A model generated the notes under the pieces. That model did no database searches. It was not told where the DNA came from and saw only the letters and a list, made by a program, of their open reading frames with translations. The position numbers and the translations under genes were made by a program. DNA of 64,000 nt from Lyophyllum atratum. Lineage: Eukaryota > Basidiomycota > Agaricomycetes > Agaricales > Lyophyllaceae. This document shows, in pieces, positions 41,081-52,345 of this stretch (position 1 is its first letter; each line of letters opens with the position of its first letter). The DNA lies in contig JACGCN010000007.1 of assembly GCA_014905825.1 (NCBI GenBank), forward strand, positions 248,001 to 312,000, read 5' to 3'.

Positions 41081-42594
41081 GTCCAGGTTGTAACGTGTGT
41101 CCCAGTGGCCAGCATGGAAAACAGACATTGGGCATTTTCAAGATTATGGAGCTCTGAAAGGTGTGCCATGCGTCACATCAGGGTTATGCAGTGTAAACAT
41201 ACAGTACTTAAGCTGACAACTATAGAGTGCTTGGAGGACGCGATTGAGGTAGGGCCACAGCGAAATGGCGTATGCCTAGTCCAAGAATGTGATTGGACTT
41301 GTTTAATAACCTGAGATCATGAAACAATCAGGATACGAGTAAGTGACCGCAGTCGAAGAATTTAAGTGTCAGTCGAGGAGGTGACAATCAACATCGGACC
41401 GAATTCGAGGAGGAAACGTTAAAACCGCCAATCACCGATCACTCATTCATATGGCTTGCCGAAGTGGCGCCGACCGGCGTCCTCCGTTCTTTTCTCCATG
41501 GATCTTCCAAAGTCCATAAGTTCAACGTTCCAAGTGCTAAAACTCTCGTTCATGCCAATCTACCGAAAACGCGGCGCTGGATCGCCCAAACTTCCCTAGT
41601 CTACGCCCTGATCGTAACCTAATTTCAGCCCTCCTCAATCATGAGATACATTCGGCCGCCTCACCGTGTACTGTGGTGTCCTTTCTTCTCGGATCTGCGG
41701 CCCACCCTGCATTCCTTCAGGACGCCACGCTTCAAAGCTTAGTCTGTTGTCCAATACTACTCCTCTGGGCAAATTTCGAGATCCGACTCATGGAACGGAT
41801 ACCAGTAGGAGACGCGATGATCTCCACCGATCACGCAGAGCTGAACAGTCCTATGAACACGGAATCGGATGTGGAGGCTCTTGAGAATGACGTGAGGGGC
41901 CTTGTTTGGTATAGACGTACTATCGATGGGTGTTTCATCTTTATTCTCGAGCGACTAAAGTCAAGGGACGAATATCCTTCGTGGCCATGGTTCTTATACA
42001 CAGTCCTGCAGATCCATGGTCAGCGGGACCACGGCTCCCTCCCATATACTACCTCGAAGACGATTGTGCTCTCAGCCGCGGACTGTCGTGTTGTATGATC
42101 CCATCCACGCCTGCCCGTGTATTTTGAGACACAGAAACATGCGACTGAGGCTTGGCTGGCGGTCTCTGTAGGTCGCGTTTAGGTCTGGATCACATTCGTG
42201 AGCGTAGGATCAGTAAAGGGTCACTCTAGTGCCTGAGCAACGATCGACATCATATCAGGACATCCAGCCTTGGGCGCCTGATTAGCAAGGCTAAGTCCAC
42301 ATTCATTCTTGTGGCAACTCAGGAACTCGCCTCACCTGATCGCGTCGGGATAGACGGGCTTTCTTCGTACAAACAATGAGAGGATTTTCTTTGAGCAGGG
42401 AAACCGGACTTTGCGAGTCCGCTTTCAGGTTTGGAGCCTATGACGAAAGGTGTGAGGAAGGGTGTGAGGAAAGAACCACTGGGCGGTGATATAAGATCGG
42501 AATGTGGCGTCGGCCCTCAAGGTATCAGATGGTGTCGTAGTAGCATTATTCAGCGTCTGACTGGAACCACGCGATAGACGACAGATCTCGGCAT
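41081..42594. other. Gene-poor stretch
   Basis: About 1.5 kb with no gene I can support. The plus frame 41673-42098 (141 codons) begins with hydrophobic sequence but shows no domain and no splice context. The region lies between a decayed TPR gene and a repeat locus and may be degraded repeats. Confidence 0.4.
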
Positions 42595-43410
42595 GGCTCG
42601 TGGGCTTTGCAAGGACCCCCGAAAGCGCCCTAAGCGACCTGATCCCAGTCCGGATAAGAATTGGGGAATTTCGAGGCCGATCCAACAGGTCTGTCCGGAT
42701 AAAAACTCGCGAAATTCGGTCGAAATCCTTGAGCACGGCGTCCGGATAAAAATCACCAGGTGCCAACCTCTGATTGCTGACCGGATAAATGTTGGGCGAA
42801 ATGAAGGGGCAGCACGAGGTTCGATCCTGTGGTCCTGTGGAGGAAACCAGCAGGTTAACCAAGTACTTGAGCTACTATACTATCGCTACATATTTCACAT
42901 TTGCCTTTAAACATAACCATGGCCGTTTAGCAGAGCGTTAAGCAAATTTTCATGATTTGAAGGGGCCGGCTCGAGCTCTGAGCATGGTTTAAAGGTATCA
43001 GAGACGGATTGGGGAGTCTTCAGGAAATTGAATGAAGGCAAGGCGTGGGTGCTTGAGGCTGTCAAGATGCTTCTTAAGCGCGAAACTGAGGCTAAAAAGC
43101 AATGGGACATGTATCGACGTGCACAGTTGGTAGACAAATGTTCTAACGAGTCTTGACCCCTCTCTCGGACGTCCTGAGGGCTCCTGGACAATGGGCCGCG
43201 CAGCGGAGGAAAATTTTGGGAAAAAATGGATGCCTGATGTAGGGGTCCGGATAAAAATCCATCTTTTGGGAGGGCTGATTCGCCGTCCGGATAAAAACCT
43301 GGCCAAAAGTGTCCGGATAAAAATCGCGGATTTTGGCTGATTTGGGATCAGACATTTTGGGTGGCTTTCGGGGGTCCTGCTTTGCAACAGTCAACTGCTG
43401 TGCCCCCAAT
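42595..43410. repeat. Repeat locus with seven GTCCGGATAAAAA-type motifs and imperfect inverted ends
   Basis: The motif GTCCGGATAAAAA or a close variant occurs on the plus strand at 42648, 42693, 42740, 42779, 43245, 43285 and 43311, in two clusters. The outer edges carry inverted matching sequence: GCAAGGACCCCCGAAAG at about 42608 and its complement CTTTCGGGGGTCCTGC at about 43365. TGATCCCA (left) and TGGGATCA (right) lie further in. Clusters are separated by about 450 bp. No transposase frame was found. It could be a MITE-like or satellite-derived repeat family; I do not recognise it. Confidence 0.65.
42812..42890 (-). other. tRNA-like segment (possible SINE head), degenerate
   Basis: On the minus strand TAGCTCAAGTACTTGGTTA resembles an A box and GGATCGAACCTC a B box, about 50 nt apart, as in tRNA-derived pol III promoters. 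The acceptor and anticodon stems do not pair properly, so it is not a functional tRNA gene. A SINE head or tRNA relic is possible. Confidence 0.3.
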
Positions 43411-44683
43411 CAAATGCATCCAGGAATAGAAACGCGATCTCAGCGATCCGGGGAAGTTCCAGGCAGACAGACACAAATAGTGATCGGTTGACGTGTCAGC
43501 CTTCTCCTCACTTTTAGCCATTGTATCTGACCATATTCTTCGTGTGCGAATGCTGCGGTCAAGTCGGGACGGAAATGTAATAGTCCCGTATGTAGCCGAT
43601 TGGCATGTTCTTGGAGTATACAGACTGACGCGAAATCCGGGCCTTAAACAAGCTGACGACAATTAGCCTTTGATTTAGTTTTCTCCTTGGGCGCGAGTCC
43701 GAATTGCGAGGTAACTGGTAGTACAGATGCGGGCTTCCGGGGGAGTGCCTATGACGGCCGCCCCGGGCCCTAGGCGTGGTGGTTGCCCCGGGTGGACGTC
43801 GGGGGGTCACTGGTGAGGGGCGCACCCGTCAAACCAGATGATACCCCTCGAATCAGTGGCAGGGTCCTCCCCGTTCTGTCCATGTTATCTATGTACCAGA
43901 CGACGTCGTCATCTTCGTATCCATGATCCCACTGTCTACCATCATGACCAAGCACCGCAGGGTCTTCGAACATTCAGAACGTCCTCCGAATCACGAAGTC
44001 ACAGCTGCTTTGGGGAATTATATAGTAGCAGTGGTGTTCGTTATTCCCCCCTAAGAAAGGAGATGTCACAAGCTCCTCATTGTTTTCCCTTGATTCGCAT
44101 ATAAATGGTAGATCGGAGCGTGTGATGAGGTGCGAGCGTGCTATCTGGGAGAGTCAGCAACAAATGCCTCCGTACCAGCCCGCCGATGTGCAACATCGAG
44201 GCTTCTGAGAAAGAGGGGACGGACGCAGAGGTTAATGCCCGATGCGATCTTGATCAATTCTCGTTGCTGTGCTATCACACGGCAAGGGTGCCTTATGAAG
44301 TATATCGACAACGGGGTAGATGGAAGTGCGCAAAGGGTGTCTGTTCTCGAGAGACTAAGCAGCATTGTATATCACAATTGAACGAAAGCAAAGGACTGAA
44401 TGGAGTCGTCAGTGCCGAGTTGCTGGATGTCGCTTTCCATAAAGCGTACCGGCGGCAAGTCTGTGGGAAATTGGTGATCAGCTTGTCAGGGATCCGGTGT
44501 ATAATTTCTGTCCTATAAAAGGAGGGCGCTGCTCATCAACAACACTCTTCCCGCCTCCCCACTCTGATTCCCTCCTCGTCTCCGCAAGTCTCTTCCCCCC
44601 TTCCCATCGCCTGTAGCTGTCCTCAAGCCCCTGCGCCCGGCAGCCTAATTCAAGAAACATTTCCTCGCAATTTTTAGCCATCC
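43411..44683. other. Intergenic, including the Tup1 promoter
   Basis: About 1.27 kb. A minus-strand frame at 43770-43973 reads acidic coding-like sequence (WDHGYEDDDVVWYIDNMDRT), but I found no exons to join it to. GC-rich sequence lies at 43735-43830. TCCTATAAAAGG at about 44511-44522 is a strong TATA box, 160-170 bp before the Tup1 ATG and followed by a CT-rich leader. Confidence 0.5.
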
Positions 44684-47512
44684 ATGTCGTCCAGCACGAT
44701 CTATAATGTATGTGTTTTATTCCCTTCTTTTCGCTCTTCAGGACAGGTATTCTGCCGGTAAATGCGGCAGTGACACCTGGTAGTCACAGCTCTTCGAAGC
44801 AATGGCTTAGTTGCCCAATCCTGACGTATCTGTGTCATATTACAACCTCCGGGCACGTGGGGACCTGGCATGCGTTTTCTGTTCTCTGTCCAAGCTTTCT
44901 ACAACCGAGTCGCTCAATGAACCATCCCATCTCTCAGCACAGGACCCTTCAACCCTCTGGCCCGCCAGCCCCGGGTGCCAGTGCGCAGCAAAGCCACACA
45001 AGGCTCAATGAATCGTTTGAGGCCATTAGGCATGAGTTTGACGCCGTCGCGGCCGAGTTGAATATTTTGCGTGGTCAGAGGGAGGAGTTGGAGTCAAAAG
45101 GTGCGTTCTTCTAGGGACCTTCTCAAAATTATCGTTCTCATTGGTCCTTTCGCAATGTCTATCAGTGGCTGCACAAGTCAACGAACTCACGAAAATCCAC
45201 CAGTCATTTTATGATCTGGAAGCTCAACACAACAAAGTACGCACGCAGTACGACGAGGAAGTCCATCGGCTGCGCAATGAGCTGCATGCGGTGCGACAAG
45301 GTCTTGCACCCCATCCTCCCGTGGGGGGCCCCGGTTCTATCGGCATTCCAGGACCCGCAGGACCATCAAATCCACCGCCTGGGATTCAAATTGGCGCTGG
45401 GCCTCAGCCATACAACGCCGACCAGTACTACTCCCGTGAGAGGGAACGCGAGCGCGACAAGGACCGCGAGAGAGAACAGCGAGAGCGGGAGCGGGATCGG
45501 GATCGGGTGGAACGGGAACGGGAGTCTGAAAGTCGCGACCGCGACCGTGACAGAGTGAGGGGTGGCCCTGATCTTGACTTCAAGCGCGGTCTTGGTGACC
45601 GGGGACTTAGTGATCGGGATCCCAAACGATTCAAGCAGGATCGTATAAAAAATGGTCCAGGTATACTACCCGTTTCTTATTGATTGAACTTCCTCTAATA
45701 TCCATTCTTGCACGCCCAGAGCACTTCAGCCCATCATTAGGACCTGGCATGACACCCAAGCTCCCTCCGCCGCCATCGTCCTCGTCCTCGTCTGTACCGG
45801 GTGGACCCGGCCTACCACCCCCACACACGCCGTCTTATTCGTCCGCCGGCCCAAGTTCGACGCACCCGCCCGCACTAACCGAGCCGCCGCCACCACCTCC
45901 CCACGCCGGCACGCTGGTGCCAATCGGATCCGGGACCACAAGTTTCCCTGACGATCTGGACATCCACACTGTCCCCCCCGAGCTGAAGAAGGAGGGCAGC
46001 GATTGGTTCGCAATTTTCAACCCGAATGCGAAGCGCGTGCTTGACGTGAGTCTCGTACACACCCTCATGCATGAGAGGTACGTCCCGCCCTTCTCGGACT
46101 TTCTGTCACCCCACGCACATCTTTTCCTGTCCTTCTTTTTGGTGGCAAAAATAACCTGATAACTGATGTGTGCTCCGTTTTTCTTTTTTGGGTTTCTCCG
46201 TTTCCGTTTGATTTTCGCGCTGGAATAGTGTTGTCTGCTGTGTCCGGTTCTCGGCCGACGGAAAATACCTGGCCACGGGATGCAACCGCACTGCCCAGAT
46301 CTATGATACCAAAACGGGTGCGAAGACGTGGTAAGTTTTTGACGCTCTTCGCTTCTGTGTGGGAGAGACGTTGCCAATGATCTTATCACGCTCACACATG
46401 GTTCTTATCAGTGTTCTGGTCGACGAATCTGCCGGTAAAGCTGGCGATCTATATATCCGTAGTGTGTGCTTCAGCCCGGATGGCAAGTACCTCGCGACAG
46501 GTGCAGAGGATAAGCAGATCAGGGTATTTTTAATTTATTTTTTAATTATTACTCTAGACTTATCACCTTTATCCAGATTTGGGATATCCGGGCGAAGCAC
46601 ATCCGCAACGTCTTCGACGGACACCAACAAGAGATCTATTCCCTTGACTTCTCCTCTGATGGGCGTCTCATTGTCTCCGGATCCGGCGACAAGACCGCGC
46701 GTATCTGGGACATGAACGACGGGACCTCCAAGGTACTCACAATCAACGACCCCGACTCTTTAAATAATGACGCAGGCGTGACATCGGTGGCCATCTCGCC
46801 GAACGGTCAGCTCGTCGCGGCGGGCTCCCTGGACACGGTTGTACGTATCTGGGACGTGGCCACTGCGCAGCTGGTCGAGCGCCTCCGCGGGCATCGGGAC
46901 AGCGTCTACAGCGTCGCCTTCACGCCGGACGGAAAAGGCCTCGTGAGCGGAAGCCTCGATAAGACGCTGAAGTACTGGGACGTGAGTGGGCTCATGACGG
47001 GCGGCGTCAAGGGCCGGAAGGAGATGGGCAACGGTGCGGGCCCGGTCAATGGCCCTGGCGCACCGGGCGTGGTTGCCAGGAAGGATGCCGATAAGAGCAG
47101 CCAGTGCACGATGAACTTTACGGGGCATAAGGACTACGTGCTGTCGGTGGCGGTGTCGCACGATGGGCAGTGGGTGGTGTCGGGTTCCAAGGATCGCGGG
47201 GTGCAGTTCTGGGACTCGAGGACGGCGATTGTGCAGTGTATGTTGCAGGGCCATAAAAATTCAGGTGAGGTTTCCTGGCTACTCAGTGTATTTGATCTGA
47301 CTGCGGCGCTTGTTGCTTCATCTTCGTGTGCTTCTGCTTCTTTCTACTTCTCATCGCTTGGTAACAGTGATCTCCATCGACCTCAGCCCAGCAGGGAGTA
47401 TTCTTGCAACAGGAAGTGGGGACTGGCAAGCGCGGATATGTATGTTGCCCATGCTCCGTCTACCATTCCCGAATTCTCATGCTTTGTTTCAGGGAGCTAT
47501 AATACTATCTAA
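44684..47512 (+). CDS. TUP1: Tup1-type WD40 transcriptional corepressor
   Basis: A general repressor that tetramerises and acts with Ssn6. Exon 1 (44684-44707, MSSSTIYN) joins across a 230 bp intron to [18 protein letters not shown]; an alternative start MNHPISQ (44919) exists if that intron is retained. The Tup1 N-terminal coiled coil is visible ([54 protein letters not shown]). An Arg/Glu/Asp dipeptide-rich region follows ([20 protein letters not shown]), then a Pro/Ser-rich stretch. The [16 protein letters not shown] linker precedes seven WD40 repeats: [120 protein letters not shown] and [19 protein letters not shown]. The last splice gives RIWSYNTI. Confidence 0.95.
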
Positions 47513-48104
47513 TACCGCCGACTCATCATTCCCCTGTTTATTCGCTTTTCTTTCCCTGCTTGTTGGCCTCTGTATTTGTCTATCACCTCCGTCCTGTTCT
47601 ATCTATCAAAGCCTTTTCTGATACTTCTTGATGCCGTGACCCCCTTACCTTGCTGTCTCCCCGTGCCCTCAACCGCCACACCGTTTCTCTTACAAACCTA
47701 CCTCGCTGTACAAAATTGTTCATTATCTATTTCCCTTGCTTTGCGTTTCGTGTCTTCTTGTCCTATCTCACAGTCCTTCGAAGTCAAGTCCAACCCGACC
47801 CTCCCCGACCCACCTCAACTCGGTCTGTAATACTTACTCCCCGCTCTCTGCCTTCTGCGTACGACGCTTACATGGCGTGACGTAGTATGGCGCATGATCC
47901 TCCCTCGAAGGCCATATCCGTACCTCTATAGATAGCATCGATCTTTTCATAAAACACTTCGGTTTGAACCTCGCCTACAGTTGCAGTTAAAGCAGACTCG
48001 AAAGATCAAAAGAGTTGGGATTCGAGTCTGGTCACGATGCCACATGTACAGGGAACTAGACCCTAAAACAGGGTTTACCTTCTCCCTTCATGCAAAAGCA
48101 TACA
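47513..48104. other. Intergenic, Tup1 3' region and TSR3 promoter
   Basis: About 590 bp. Pyrimidine-rich sequence follows the Tup1 stop; CCTCTATAGATAGC near 47930 is weakly TATA-like. No supported ORF. Confidence 0.4.
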
Positions 48105-49364
48105 ATGGGCAGAAAGAATTCAGGCACCCCCTCAACCAGTTCCCATCGAGGCAGCAAGCGGGGCCGTGGATCAGGCAGGGGTGCACCGCGAAATCTTGCG
48201 TTCAAAGGACGAGAGCGAGACATATCTGATCGCCGGGGTGGGATCGACGGAAGACCAGATAGCGCGGTTGACGTTGTTAGCGAGGATGAGGGAGATGAAG
48301 GGGGGTCTTCAAGCAAGGGTGAAGAAGAGGACGAAGACGAAGTGCAGATAGAAGTGCCTGTCGCGATGTGGGTGAGCCCATGATGCACATTGACTATATC
48401 TATTCAGCTCTCTGAATCACAAATGTTTGCCTATAGGACTTCGACCACTGTGACCCACGCCGCTGTTCTGGTAAAAAGCTTGCACGGCTGGGGTTGATCA
48501 AGGAACTCAAGGTCGGCTCGCGCTTCAGGGGCATAGTCGTCTCGTCAGTCCTTATCCCAGATTAACGATTGCGGGGTCTAATGGCCTGATGCAGACCGAA
48601 AGGGACACAAATCATTAGTCCTTCCGATCACGATATCATACTCAAAGGTGGCCTTGCTGTCGTTGAGTGTTCATGGGCACGTTTGGATGACGTGCCGTTC
48701 GGGAAGATAGCCAGTCCGCATGAGCGCCTCCGTATGTGCACCTCCACGAGATTTCCTTATGCTAATTGACTGATCCTCAAATCCGTTACCAGTCCCGTAT
48801 TTGCTTGCTACAAACCCCACTAACTACGGGAAGCCCTGGCGGCTGAACTGCGTGGAAGCCTTAGCTGCTGCTTTCTATATCACGGGGTTCGATACTTATG
48901 CCGAGAAGCTGCTGAGTGGTTTTGGGTGGGGTGGGTCGTTCTATAAAGTCAACAGGTATGTCAGTCCTTACTAATTCCCTCGTTCCGACCGCTTTTCTCA
49001 CTAAAGTTACCGTCTCGTGTTAATGTTCGTCCTGCACCAGAACCTTCATAGAGCGCTATAAGACATGCAGCACTTCAGATGAAGTCACTGCAATGCAGGA
49101 GAACATTATGGAGGATCTTGAGAAGAACTGGGTAGAATCGCGACGTCAGAAAGGTCAGATCAACTCTTTCGATTTCGTATCAAACGAACTGATGGTGGAT
49201 AATACCTGCCAGAGCGTGATGCGGATGAGAGCGAGGACCTGCTAGTCGCGAATCCGAATCACCAAATTATGTACAGCGACGAGGACGAACCTCCCCCTTC
49301 TGACCTAGATGACGACGACGAGAATATCGCTGTCGGCCCTGTCGAAGGAGATGAGAAAGCATGA
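48105..49364 (+). CDS. TSR3: 18S rRNA aminocarboxypropyltransferase Tsr3
   Basis: Adds the acp group to the hypermodified pseudouridine of 18S rRNA during 40S maturation. Six exons from [20 protein letters not shown] (an upstream in-frame Met at 48090 is possible) sum to 939 nt, 312 residues. An RG-rich, acidic N-terminus precedes the conserved domain: [100 protein letters not shown] and [20 protein letters not shown]. The C-terminal acidic tail ([20 protein letters not shown]) is usual for fungi. All splices restore the family frame. Confidence 0.95.
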
Positions 49365-50646
49365 AGCGTTCCTGTGCCTCTGCCATCGTTCGCGCCACAT
49401 CTGTGTGTCGTCGATAATTCCCGATGGTGAGTAGGACTATCAGAGAGCATCTTAAACACACAGATTTTGTTTCGTTCATGCCTCGCCCCTCTGTCCCCGC
49501 TATGGCAGCTCCCTCCTGAGCCACGCCTCGGACACTCAAGCACCGAGGCTCGACGTACTCTGTCCGTGGTGAGGACACGGAAGAGTCATTGCATACGCTC
49601 GATGCATACCGCCTGAAAATATAGATTGTTTCCATGTTCATGGATCAGATCTACATCATATATGTATCATAGTTCCACCATCCCCCTTCGCAGAAAATAG
49701 AAAGTTCGTGAATTTACTGTTGACGATTTACTGAAGCAATGCTGTCACTGAGTACTGAAGGCTCCGGAGTTGCTCGGCATGTTCCGGCCACGGTCACAGA
49801 TTTTACAGTTTCCAAGTACCTTACTCAGTGACTTCTCTCCTTTCGTCTAGCCTTATTCGATTGACCTCATTTGCGTCCTGCATATCCACCTTCCTCATCG
49901 TGACCCCAAGACAAATATCGCATCTCATACCGCGCGCCGAGCGCGTCCAACTCCAAACCGTGTCAAAACGCTCCCAGGTCTTGCCATGAGAACGGGTGCG
50001 AGCTACTACATCCACAGGTCCAAACCCTGAAGCCTCCAGCTTCTGAACCTGATCTCCCCGACATGGCCGTCATTCAACGAGGCATATTCGATCTGTATGC
50101 CCTGTACCGATGACACGAAGCTCTAAACGTGGCCATGTTTACCGGCTGATTCATCCTCGACTAGATCAAGGCAACTGCCGTTGCATAAATGGTTCCGCAT
50201 TCACGTCCCGGCCCTAATATTGATATCAGCGTCGAACCCGCAGAAAACTTCGAGTCCACACTTACCCTTGTCCTGATCATCATGAAGGAAGCGGCCCCTT
50301 CCTCTCACCAGCTCTCACCATGGTCATAGCCACCCGATCATGAGCTATTTATGTCTCTCCAGCATCAGGTGTCCAAAAACGGATATTGATATTTAATGAA
50401 GAACGCGTCGAACATGCGGGCAGCCCCAACGATTATTCCAATCACGATCATTTGCTTGACCACCACCTAGAGAATGCCTTGGTTTTAGCTTCCGGGCCCG
50501 TCACTTGATAGCGGTCCACACATACCGTCGTTCGTTGCCCATACGATGTCTGCCAGGCTTCGGCTATGACGTCTTCAAAATCGCTACATAAATGGCTGGA
50601 AATTGCACAGTGTAACCTTGTCGGGTCGTTTCGCGAAACCGCCAAC
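49365..50646. other. Intergenic, promoter region of the GH25 gene
   Basis: About 1.28 kb with no convincing ORF. Frames at 49259-49641 (minus) shadow the TSR3 end; 49821-50015 (minus) has no domain. No RNA gene or repeat seen. Confidence 0.4.
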
Positions 50647-51802
50647 ATGAAGCTCGCAGCAGCAGTCGTCGCCCTTGCCATAGCAGCCGTCCGCGCGGCA
50701 CCCTCGGAATCGCTCGAAAAACGAGCGCAACCCCAGGGGATCGACGTTTCTGGATACCAGCCCAACGTCGATTGGGCCGCGGCGAAGGCGAACGGACTGA
50801 GCTTTGCATTTATCAAGGCTACCGAAGGAACAAGTACGCTCAACCTTCCCTTCGTATACGCGTCTTGGCTGAACGGCTCTTATAGCATTCACCAGCTCCT
50901 CATTTTCGAGCCAGTATACCGGTGCGACAAATGCAGGCTTTATCCGCGGCGCGTATCACTTTGCGCACCCTGATAGCAGTTCTGGTGCTACACAGGCAAA
51001 CTACTTCCTTGCTCATGGAGGTTGGTCAATTTCTGACCTATACATTTCCGACGCTGCTAACGGAACACGTTCCTTCCAGGTGGTTGGTCTGGTGATGGTA
51101 AATATATGCCCTGTCCACAAACACCCAACTCTGCCCGCTGACCCATGGACGATCAGGCATAACACTTCCTGGCGCGCTCGATATTGAATGTGAGTAACAC
51201 CGCGACTATTCTTCGGTCCAGCCAGCTTAGGTACATCAGATAACCCGAACGGAGCTACGTGCTACGGCCTCAGTGCCTCGGCCATGGTCTCTTGGGTTAG
51301 CGACTTCTCCAATACCTACCACTCCGCGACAGGCCGGTGAGTAGCCCGTCCTCTGGCCTACGCTCGATCCAAATCTAAGACAACACCCTCTCATAGATAC
51401 CCAAGTATGCTTCTGCTAGTCACCGCAAACGATGCCGATGACTGACGTAACCTCCCCGTTTCATAGTCATATATACCACCACAGATTGGTGGACGACATG
51501 CACAGGTAATAGCCCGGCGTTTGGAGCGACCAACCCCCTTTGGATCGCCCGCTACGCCTCCAGCATTGGCACTTTGCCCGCCGGCTGGTCGTACGTACCC
51601 TCCGTCCATAACCCACATATCGTCACTGAGAAACTTAAAGCACTGCTTCCTTCTGGCAATATGCCGATTCCGGCCCAAATCCCGGTGATCAAGATCTGTT
51701 CAACGGCGACGCCGCGGGATTGCAACGGTTAGAGCTTTCTTTGTCGTCGTCGAGTTTGGTCACTCATGTCGTTGGTGCATTAACAGGATGGCCTCTGGCT
51801 GA
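50647..51802 (+). CDS. Secreted GH25 lysozyme-like muramidase
   Basis: Cleaves peptidoglycan between MurNAc and GlcNAc; fungal GH25 enzymes act on bacterial walls. Nine exons sum to 705 nt, 234 residues. A signal peptide ([20 protein letters not shown]) precedes [20 protein letters not shown] with the first catalytic Asp. [40 protein letters not shown], and [18 protein letters not shown] with the catalytic DxE follow. Then come [37 protein letters not shown] and [20 protein letters not shown]. Exon 6 (51397-51404) is only 8 nt. The last intron (51728-51786) yields the end GLQRMASG; reading through it would add about 60 unrelated residues. Confidence 0.93.
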
Positions 51803-52345
51803 TCAGGCTTGCGCTTTATCATGCCGATGGGCTCCTTTTTCTCTTCTAAATGTGGCTGTTTATTCATTCCTTGGGATGCCTCGTTATCGATATCCCTCGC
51901 TTCTCTCACGCCATGCGCTGTGATTCCTTTTCGGGCTGGGTTAGTTGACTTGCGGGATATGAGAGACATACTGGTAAAACATGAACTAATCCTTTCTGGT
52001 AGCCTACAACTACAATGTTCTACCCTAGTTCATCTTACCAAACTTGTTGACGTCCGAAAGCGACCTTGGTTACCTTCGGTTTGGCAAAGTTCGACGACAC
52101 AGCCACCACCGCTCTTCCAAATTCCCTGCATCATCTGCATCGCAATCAGGCGAAGTCACGACATGTCGATATCTTCACGGACCTCAGGTCATCCTAGCTG
52201 ATTGGAATCTCGCAGTCGTGTCAAAATCACCATAAGCTCTTATACCGTGTCGTCAAGACGGTACATGAAGTCCTCATAACGGTCGCGTAAACCAGCACAA
52301 CGAATTTGCCGAAATCCAACAGCTTTGGCCTGGTAAAGTGACAAC
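51803..52345. other. Intergenic between GH25 and F-box gene
   Basis: About 540 bp. The open frame 51809-52201 lacks any domain and overlaps the GH25 3' end. I see nothing else. Confidence 0.4.

Noticed and set aside
41673..42098. 141-codon plus-strand frame
   Set aside because: No domain, no splice context, no neighbouring exons; chance open frame is likely.
42812..42890. Functional tRNA gene
   Set aside because: A and B boxes are tRNA-like, but the acceptor and anticodon stems do not pair.
43770..43973. Acidic coding-like frame, minus strand
   Set aside because: Looks like protein, but no exons could be joined and no family was recognised; kept only as a note in the gap entry.
51728..51921. 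60-residue extension of GH25 by reading through the last intron
   Set aside because: The GT..AG intron 51728-51786 gives the usual short GH25 end; the extension has no similarity to the family.
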